Origin: Vibrio quintilis
Lineage (GTDB): Bacteria; Pseudomonadota; Gammaproteobacteria; Enterobacterales; Vibrionaceae
DNA: 64,000 nucleotides
NCBI RefSeq assembly: GCF_024529975.1
Contig: NZ_AP024897.1
Location: 1,178,001 to 1,242,000 of the forward strand
Direction of reading: 5' to 3'
Part shown: one piece after another, positions 58,714 to 64,000 of the stretch
How the letters are laid out: each line of letters starts with the position of its first letter
Position numbering within the stretch: the stretch's first letter is position 1
Notes under the pieces: model-generated
The model's input: the letters and a program-made list of their open reading frames with translations, nothing else
Database searches by the model: none
Told to the model about the DNA's origin: nothing
Translations under genes and position numbers: made by a program

Positions 58714-59045
58714 CCGTCTTTTACCTCAATCTGATGACGAAGACGGGCGTTCTCTTTCTCTAAGAGCTCAATGCGTTTTTGCTCGGGAGTTTTTGCTGAC
58801 GCAGGACCGGGGGCTGATTTTTCGAGCCCTTTGATGCCGTTCTCAGCGAATTCTTTCCGCCATTGTGAAAGCTGATTTGAGTAAAGCTTTTCCCGCCGGA
58901 GTAAGGCACCAACCTCGCCATGTTTACAGGCATCGGCCTGTTGTATAATGGAAAGCTTGTATTCGGTCGTAAAGATACGGCGGGTTTTCTTTTCCAGCTC
59001 CGGAGAGGGATTGACCTGCGGCTCAACCGTTGTGTTCTTTGGCAT
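58647..59045 (-). CDS. IS3-family transposase OrfA (helix-turn-helix)
   Basis: This 132-aa protein has an N-terminal helix-turn-helix (FTTEYKLSIIQQADACKHGE) and a C-terminal leucine-zipper-like coiled coil (IELLEKENARLRHQIEV). It binds the IS ends. AAGGAG precedes the ATG at 59045. It overlaps OrfB in the -1 frame at the A8 run. Confidence 0.88.
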   Translation of the reverse strand: MPKNTTVEPQVNPSPELEKKTRRIFTTEYKLSIIQQADACKHGEVGALLRREKLYSNQLSQWRKEFAENGIKGLEKSAPGPASAKTPEQKRIELLEKENARLRHQIEVKDGCLSLQKKALALIEAMEQENKS

Positions 59046-60586
59046 CATGAACTCCTTTTTCACCCTGATTTGTATGTTATCTCAAAAGCGGGTGGTTCAA
59101 TAGCAGGTTGACACACAGGGGCTCCCCTAATCGAGCACCAAGATAGAGTCCGAGTAACGGCAGCCAATGTTCATAAGTTCGGTTGTGCTTACCGTCCACG
59201 TATTTAGCGGAATTAAAAATCAATGCCAGCTCTTTGGGCGTAAATCGCTCACGTTGCTTTTTCGCCTGACGACGCTGAACTTTGTCTTTGACACGCATTC
59301 GTTCAAGAATGTTCACTTGCATATATTTACGCTGAACTGCCCAAATAAAGACACTCTTTAATCTTTCGAGGTTCTTGTTGACGTTCGCTGATTTCATTGG
59401 CTCAAACGTGCCTTGCATAGCCAGCAAGTCGTCAATGGACTTATCTTTAAATGCCTTCAATTTCTTTCGGTTTGGAGGCAGTTTTCGCAACGTTTCTATA
59501 TAAAGGTTAGCGTGCTCATACGTGAGTTCGTCAACAAAGCGATCACCCACAATATCAATGAAGGTGTCGTAGAACGATAAGTTCGTGGTGTGCGTTTTTT
59601 CACTTTGCCACTCGCTACTTTGCTCGTCGTAGAACTTTTTGAACAGCTCAGAGACTTTCAGCATGGTTTTAGGCACAACCACAGGTTTAGAAAAAGGCTC
59701 GAAATCTTTCAAGGTGACGTCTTCGCCCTTTTCCAGTAAGGCAAGCAGTTTGACAAAGTTATGGGTATCGGCTTCGTTTTCCAGCGTAATGCCTTCTAAA
59801 ACCAAATCCTCTTTCGGATGGTCGGGCAAATCGGTTCGAAGGGAAGGGGCGTCATCGTGAGCCATATCACTTTTTAACAGCTCAACGACCGTGTGCGAGG
59901 CGTTTTCTCTGATCTTCTTAGCGTGGTTTTTTAGTTGATTTGGGCTGGACGGGGGCGGTTTTGGCTTCTGTCTTTTAACGACCATACGAGCAATACTGAC
60001 CGACGGCTCGGCTGCTGAACGACGCTCATTGGCTGCGCTTTGTTCCTGATAAGTGAATCGCTCCTTAAAAGCGATCTGCTCGATATATGGTGTGGGATCG
60101 GACAACGACGGGGAAGAGAGAAGATCAATAATCGCAATAAAGCGATTGATTTTATCCACGTTACTTAAATCAATATCAGAAAGCGTCAACCCCTCTAAAT
60201 CTGGGAAGGTGTTAAAAGCGTATTTGATTCGACCTTTTCTTTCTAACAGAGAATAGAGTTGCTGAGTAAATTGTTGATCGAGTATGGCTTCTTTGGTGCG
60301 TTGTTCGAGCATCAATTGACGCTTCATTTCGGGATCTATGTCTTTGAATACGGTTAACTCTCTTTCCATAGATTGCTGTCGCTCCCTAATTTGGGTAAAG
60401 AGCAAATCAAACATCACCTTATGCTCTCTTGCTTTGACGAGAGCGTCGGCTTTGCATTTTGTGTGAAGACTTATTTTCACTTCTTTTTTTGCTCTGGGTA
60501 TGAGCGTTATGATATCTAACGGGGTGCGTTGACGAAAGTAGAACGTGTGGTATCTGCCAACTTGAAGGTAGTTGAGTTTTTGCATT

Positions 60587-60610
60587 GTGTGTCTCACCTG
60601 TGTGGCTCAC
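60587..60610. promoter_or_regulatory. Candidate integrase arm-binding sites, right end
   Basis: GTGTGTCTCAC (60587-60597) and GTGTGGCTCAC (60600-60610) lie between the integrase start and the core site. They match the three left-end copies and overlap the integrase ribosome-binding region. Confidence 0.6.
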
Positions 60611-60654
60611 CTGCAAAATCGCCTAGTTTATCTCCGTTTGCTTGAAAAGTGGAT

Positions 60655-60698
60655 ACAAAAAAGGCTTGTAAATCATTGATTCACAAGCCTTTTTTCTT
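60655..60698. terminator. Island-borne terminator for ssrA
   Basis: AAAAAAGGCTTGT and ACAAGCCTTTTTT form an 11-13 bp stem with a T run on both strands, directly after the ssrA 3' end. It lies inside the island, replacing the original terminator now at 37334. Confidence 0.88.
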
Positions 60699-60702
60699 TC
60701 CA

Positions 60703-60716
60703 ATTGGTGGAGCTGG
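60703..60716. repeat. attR of the ssrA genomic island
   Basis: ATTGGTGGAGCTGG covers the last 12 bases of ssrA, including the encoded CCA, plus two bases, and repeats exactly at 37373-37386. Confidence 0.85.
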
Positions 60717-61071
60717 GGGGATTTGAACCCCCGTCCGAAAACCATCCATCTTTGGCGCTACATGCTTAGTCGATCTTTAATTTCGCCACCCACCTGCGAA
60801 CCGACACGCGAATGAATGACTAACCTGAATTAGATCTCACGCTTCATCTCTCAGGTGGGAGAATCCACGCCAGCTTGATTGGGTTTGACCTTCCTGATTC
60901 CCCGTCCTACAAGCGGAGGCTGGGGAGGAAGGGCTCTGAGCAGGTTATTAAGCTGCTAGTGCGTAGTTTTCGTCGTTTGCGACTATTTTTTTGCGGTTTG
61001 TTAACGAGGCCTACCGCACCTCGGCATGCTCCTCAGACTGCAGTATTCCCGTCGAATCCTGAATCAGCCCC
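60705..61071 (-). ncRNA. ssrA: Transfer-messenger RNA (tmRNA)
   Basis: The 367-nt gene begins GGGGCTGATTCAGGATTCGA and ends with an encoded CCA in the tRNA-like domain (GGTTCAAATCC T-arm). The tag reading frame, near 60960-60995 on the minus strand, encodes ANDENYALAA followed by TAA TAA. tmRNA with SmpB rescues stalled ribosomes and tags the nascent protein for ClpXP. The 3' end is the integration site of the island, and the gene remains complete. Confidence 0.97.
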
Positions 61072-61085
61072 TGAGTTGAAGAGGC

Positions 61086-61113
61086 ATAGTACCAGAATTG
61101 TGATTGCTGTCCA
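61086..61113 (-). promoter_or_regulatory. ssrA promoter
   Basis: On the minus strand TGGACA and TACTAT are 16 bp apart, ending 14 bp before the mature 5' end. This fits a sigma-70 promoter making a short 5' precursor cut by RNase P. Confidence 0.65.
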
Positions 61114-61266
61114 GTGTTGCTGTGTTAACTGGTTAAGTTTAATTCGTTTTTCTGCTGCGCCTGTCTGGTTAATTGTTTTTGCACCCTCAAAGCAAGCTCC
61201 TAAACTTAATTTGTACCTATCGTATCCGGCTTTGCGGGTATTTGGGGGAAGAGGAGAGAGAATCTT

Positions 61267-62244
61267 ATGAAATCATCTGATTGTAAATGCCGTTATCAAT
61301 CTCCTGATGGATGGGAGTGTGATCAGGATGCCGGTGAATCTGGTTTATGTTACTGGCATGATCCAAACATCAATAAAAGCAAAGATAATGTGAAAGAGGA
61401 AGTGGAGGCCTGGGCTAAGTCTGGTCGTCCTCTGGATGGATTTCAGTTGGCAAGAACAAAACTTCGTGACATTAATCTGGTCAATCATGGCAATAAGGAA
61501 GGCTTTAAATGCCGGAATGCAGACTTCTATCGTGCAGACCTGACAGAAGCACACTGTTTTGGGCTGGATTTACGTGGTTCTTCTTTGATGAAAGCCAGGT
61601 TGATGGATGCAAACCTTCACTGTGCAAAGATTGAAGACTGTAACCTGTTGGGCGCAGATTTAACCCGAGCGAAGCTGGAAAATATTGACTGGGGGCGTTA
61701 CCTGAAACAGGAAAGAGCTGCATTCGAAAGCCTGAAGATGAAAGATAAGGCCAGATCGGCCAGTTTGCTTCAGGAAGCTGAGGAGGTGTGCCGGAATATC
61801 CGTAAACAGTGTGAAAAGCAGGGGTTATTTGAAAAAGCCGGGTTGTTTTTTAAGAAAGAGATGCGGCTGAGACGTTATCAGATGCCATGTCTGAGCCTGA
61901 AGCGGTTTATTTCAAAAATTGTTGATCTGTTCTGTGGCTATGGGGAAGAACCGCTGCGGGTGGTATTTTTCTCAATTTTTATGATTCTCAGCTGCGCAGT
62001 GATTTACTTTGTGTTGGATACCACCTCTGACAGCCCCTTATATGCAGGGACAGAAGGGTGGTTGTTTTATGTGCTGGAGTTTATGAATGCGATCTATTTT
62101 AGTGTGGTGACATTTACAACGCTTGGATATGGAGATATTTCACCGGTAGGCATTGCCCGCTTCGTGGCTGCATTAGAAGCCTTTATTGGTAGTTTTATGA
62201 TGGCGTTGTTTGTGGTGGTTTTTGTGAAAAAAATGACCCGATAA
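61267..62244 (+). CDS. Pentapeptide-repeat potassium-channel-like membrane protein
   Basis: This 325-aa protein has an N-terminal Cys-rich segment (CKCRYQSPDGWECDQ...CYWH, residues 4-38). Pentapeptide repeats follow (about 85-145: A(D/N)LxxAxL pattern), then a linker, one transmembrane helix (about 240-262), a pore loop with selectivity filter TTLGYGDIS near 283, and a second helix. It is a two-TM Ion_trans_2 channel with an unusual cytoplasmic module. GGAGAGAGAATCTT precedes the ATG. It lies divergently next to ssrA. Confidence 0.85.
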   Translation: MKSSDCKCRYQSPDGWECDQDAGESGLCYWHDPNINKSKDNVKEEVEAWAKSGRPLDGFQLARTKLRDINLVNHGNKEGFKCRNADFYRADLTEAHCFGLDLRGSSLMKARLMDANLHCAKIEDCNLLGADLTRAKLENIDWGRYLKQERAAFESLKMKDKARSASLLQEAEEVCRNIRKQCEKQGLFEKAGLFFKKEMRLRRYQMPCLSLKRFISKIVDLFCGYGEEPLRVVFFSIFMILSCAVIYFVLDTTSDSPLYAGTEGWLFYVLEFMNAIYFSVVTFTTLGYGDISPVGIARFVAALEAFIGSFMMALFVVVFVKKMTR

Positions 62245-62268
62245 AACACCCGGATATCAGGCAAAACA

Positions 62269-62301
62269 ATACACCAGAATCAGCGGCTGATTCTGGTGTA
62301 T
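62269..62301. terminator. Hairpin between the channel gene and smpB
   Basis: ATACACCAGAATCA and TGATTCTGGTGTAT, with a short GCGGC loop, form a 14-bp stem between convergent genes. It lacks a clear T run. Confidence 0.55.
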
Positions 62302-62335
62302 GCCGGTAAGAACGTTTTACTGATGTGATTGCTGA

Positions 62336-62821
62336 CTAACGCAATCCGCTTTTCATCACACGGGATTTTTCACGCTGCCAGTCGCGTTCTTTTACATCGG
62401 CCCGTTTATCATGGAGTTTCTTACCTTTAGCGACGCCTATTTTCAGCTTCGCCCATGAGCGGGACCAATACAGCGATAATGCTGTCAGCGTCATGCCTTC
62501 ACGATTTACCCGGCCAAACAAATTGTCCAGCTCCCGGCGTGACATCAGTAATTTTCTGACACGGACCGGGTCAGCGACAACATGCGTTGAAGCCTGTTGC
62601 AGTGGCGTGATAGTCATGCCGGAAACATATGCTTCTCCGTCACGCAGGAAGACGTAGCTTTCTGCAATGTTTGCTTTTCCCTGGCGAAGTGCTTTCACTT
62701 CCCAGCCCTGAAGAGCCAGACCTGCTTCAATTTCATCTTCGATGAAATACTCATGTCTCGCTCTTTTATTCTGAGCAATCGTATTGCTCCCTGATTTTGT
62801 GTTTGATTTTTTCTTTGCCAT
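62336..62821 (-). CDS. smpB: tmRNA-binding protein SmpB
   Basis: This 161-aa protein binds the tRNA-like domain of tmRNA and enters the stalled ribosome with it. It has [34 protein letters not shown] and the basic C-terminal tail [20 protein letters not shown] needed for decoding-site contact. It sits 1.3 kb from ssrA, the usual Vibrio arrangement. Confidence 0.96.
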   Translation of the reverse strand: MAKKKSNTKSGSNTIAQNKRARHEYFIEDEIEAGLALQGWEVKALRQGKANIAESYVFLRDGEAYVSGMTITPLQQASTHVVADPVRVRKLLMSRRELDNLFGRVNREGMTLTALSLYWSRSWAKLKIGVAKGKKLHDKRADVKERDWQREKSRVMKSGLR

Positions 62822-62956
62822 AGTGGGCGTATTATACGGGTTGGTTTTTACTTAGGAAATCCTTTTATTTGCGTTAGACCGGAATAAAAGTAAAATTAGC
62901 TTCAATCAATTCAATCGCTGGCATTTTATGACAGCAGACTGAACACAGGAGAATCA

Positions 62957-63388
62957 ATGAAGCAGGTGAGTCGTTCGGCTTTGGTCTCTTTCAGCGCTGA
63001 ACAGATGTTTAATTTAGTCAATGATGTCATGCGTTATCCGGAATTCTTACCCGGTTGTTCTGGTGCGAAGGTGATAGAAGCGACCGAAGAAACAATGGTC
63101 GCTTCGGTCGATGTCGCGAAAGCGGGTATCCGCAAAACCTTCACGACATCAAATCAGATGAAGTATGGCGAATTTATTTTACTGGATTTGGTTGAAGGTC
63201 CGTTTAAGACATTGCGGGGTGCATGGCATTTTACGCCATTAGATGAGTTAGCCTGCAAAGTTGAGTTGAAGCTGGAATTTGAATTTTCCAGCAAGATGAT
63301 TGAAATGGCCTTTGGCCGGGTTTTTCATGAGTTAACCAATAATATGGTCAATGCATTCACGCATCGGGCAAAGCAGGTGTATGTATGA
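62957..63388 (+). CDS. ratA: RatA-family START-domain protein
   Basis: This 143-aa protein has a START/polyketide-cyclase-like fold ([33 protein letters not shown]). In E. coli RatA binds 50S subunits and blocks subunit joining; homologues also help coenzyme Q function. AGGAGAATCA precedes the ATG. Its stop overlaps the ratB start (ATGA). Confidence 0.92.
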   Translation: MKQVSRSALVSFSAEQMFNLVNDVMRYPEFLPGCSGAKVIEATEETMVASVDVAKAGIRKTFTTSNQMKYGEFILLDLVEGPFKTLRGAWHFTPLDELACKVELKLEFEFSSKMIEMAFGRVFHELTNNMVNAFTHRAKQVYV

Positions 63389-63738
63389 CAGAAACAGCGT
63401 CCGGAATGATTCATGTTGAAGTTGTTTATGCGTTACCACATGAGCAGCGTGTGATGTCTCTGGTTGTCGATCAGGCAACTACTGTAGAGGAAATCATTCT
63501 TCAGTCAGGCATCCTGGCTATTTATCCTGAAATTGATTTAAGTAAAAACAAAGTGGGTGTATTCAGCCGGAATGTTAAGCTGGATACGACTGTCAGAGAT
63601 CAGGACAGAATCGAGATTTATCGTCCGTTAGTTGCTGATCCAAAAGAAATTCGCCGGAAACGGGCAGAGCAGGCGAAAGCTACCGGTCATGCTGATCCGG
63701 TCACGGGTGGTAAGCCAAATCAGCTCAGAAAGGGCTGA
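63385..63738 (+). CDS. ratB: RatB/RnfH-family ubiquitin-like protein
   Basis: This 117-aa protein of the RnfH family has a beta-grasp fold ([17 protein letters not shown]...DRIEIYRPL). It pairs with ratA in an overlapping operon. The C-terminal tail ([17 protein letters not shown]) is typical. The function is unclear. Confidence 0.92.
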   Translation: MTETASGMIHVEVVYALPHEQRVMSLVVDQATTVEEIILQSGILAIYPEIDLSKNKVGVFSRNVKLDTTVRDQDRIEIYRPLVADPKEIRRKRAEQAKATGHADPVTGGKPNQLRKG

Positions 63739-63764
63739 AAGATTCAAAAAATAATGGCACAGAT

Positions 63765-63790
63765 AAAAAGTCCGCAGGTGCGGACTTTTT
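63765..63790. terminator. Bidirectional terminator between ratB and bamE
   Basis: AAAAAGTCCGCA and TGCGGACTTTTT form a perfect 12-bp stem with a 2-base loop sequence and T runs on both strands. Confidence 0.9.
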
Positions 63791-63823
63791 ACTGGTTGTT
63801 TAAATTGAAGTCAGGCCCTGAAA

Positions 63824-64000
63824 TTAATGCAGGCCTTCAAAGAAATTATCACCGTTGGAGAAATCGCCAGCAATCTTAATCAAGCCACCATCTTTATCGA
63901 AATCCACAATCAGGTTTTTCTGCACAGGATCCTGATGACCTGCTACATGATGATAAATGTAATACCAGGTATCCGGATACCCACTTTCAACCAACATTGG
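63824..64000 (-). CDS. bamE: Outer-membrane assembly lipoprotein BamE (C-terminal part)
   Basis: The frame reads [18 protein letters not shown] near the window edge and ends NFFEGLH before a TAA at 63824. This is the C-terminal half of BamE (SmpA), a lipoprotein of the BAM complex that inserts outer-membrane beta-barrels. The N-terminus with its lipobox lies outside the window. Position after ratAB matches Vibrio gene order. Confidence 0.88.
   Translation of the reverse strand, partial: PMLVESGYPDTWYYIYHHVAGHQDPVQKNLIVDFDKDGGLIKIAGDFSNGDNFFEGLH

Larger units (their letters stand above)
57533..59120 (-). mobile_element. IS3-family insertion sequence (about 1588 bp)
   Basis: The ends are imperfect inverted repeats: GTGTCAACCTGTTTTGCACC on the left and GTGTCAACCTGCTATTGAAC on the right strand, inside a few unpaired terminal bases. 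A 5-bp GCTCC duplication flanks it. It encodes OrfA and OrfB with an A8 slippery site between them. Both genes appear intact, so the element may be active. Confidence 0.85.
56848..60585 (-). pseudogene. Island tyrosine integrase gene, interrupted by an IS3-family element
   Basis: The N-terminal part (59126-60585, about 487 aa) ends at LGARLGE. The C-terminal part (56848-57527) continues LSQLRISDIYTEDRTW. Joining them over a single GGAGC restores an open frame of about 710 codons. It contains the catalytic residues: Arg in GARLGE, HSLRHT (H-x-x-R), His in MGHE and the nucleophile Tyr in LGRYGKDY. The N-terminal half is large, with helical, basic arm-binding-like regions. It integrates and excises the island at ssrA. 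The start at 60585 follows AGGTGAG, which overlaps a candidate arm site, hinting at autoregulation. The insertion separates the first catalytic Arg from the rest, so it is inactive. Confidence 0.85.

Noticed and set aside
57539..59113. IS ends at TGTCAACCTG/CAGGTTGACA with a 3-bp duplication
   Set aside because: The 3-bp flanks (ACG and CAC) do not match and would not restore the integrase frame. The GCTCC boundaries do.
37387..60702. Island considered as a self-transmissible ICE
   Set aside because: No VirB/Tra secretion genes, coupling ATPase or pilin were seen. A mobilisable island is the most that can be suggested.
60875..61270. 131-codon open frame on the plus strand
   Set aside because: It lies almost wholly antisense to the tmRNA gene, whose sequence and tag frame are clear. 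It has no ribosome site or family match.

Overview
The window looks like a piece of a Vibrionaceae (Vibrio) chromosome. The evidence is the ssrA / smpB / ratA / ratB / bamE block at the right end, rlmF, a VF530-type gene, a vibriolysin-like M4 protease, chemoreceptors and c-di-GMP proteins, and a backbone of moderate GC. The species cannot be fixed from sequence alone.

Layout. 1-6 kb: an OmpR-type response regulator, kduD with a KdgR-like operator, a secreted alpha/beta esterase and an exported two-domain nitrilase-like protein. 6.4-9.2 kb: a SigZ-like sigma factor, an ArsP-type permease and a mini-thioredoxin, then a Zur-type operon for zinc-free ribosomal proteins L31B and L36B. The L36B gene is split by a 262-bp mobile repeat. 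9.2-10.4 kb is decayed DNA with an NRPS adenylation fragment and an IS66-type transposase tail. 10.7-13.4 kb: M4 metalloprotease and a GNAT enzyme. 13.7-22.4 kb: a signalling cluster with a Cache/SBP/HD-GYP protein, a chemoreceptor and a propeller-PAS-GGDEF protein. 22.4-26.2 kb: fbpABC ferric-iron transporter under a Fur-like box. 26.9-37.3 kb: chemoreceptor, DoxX, pirin, DCC protein, S66 peptidase, VF530 protein, RlmF, an acyltransferase-like protein and a subtilisin-like protease with PKD and Fn3 domains.

A family of short inverted-repeat elements (ends TACCCAAGCAACCTG, flanked by TA) is scattered through the 1-37 kb backbone in 29-43 bp and about 260 bp versions. None was seen in the island.

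37.37-60.72 kb is an AT-richer genomic island integrated at the 3' end of ssrA (tmRNA), bounded by a 14-bp direct repeat. It carries a small leader/ORF, an orphan DNA methyltransferase, an ArdC-like protein, a block of unrecognised genes, a GIY-YIG protein, a relaxase-like protein, a Fis-like regulator, a possible initiator, a type III restriction-modification system and a large tyrosine integrase. The integrase is cut in two by an IS3-family element with a 5-bp target duplication, so the island is probably immobile in cis now. A 21-bp motif recurs at four intergenic regions of the island and may tie its genes into one regulon. No type IV secretion genes were seen, so if mobile it would need a helper.

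Right of the island are ssrA, a pentapeptide-repeat potassium channel, smpB, ratA, ratB and the 3' part of bamE. The tmRNA and its partner SmpB therefore sit within 1.8 kb of each other.
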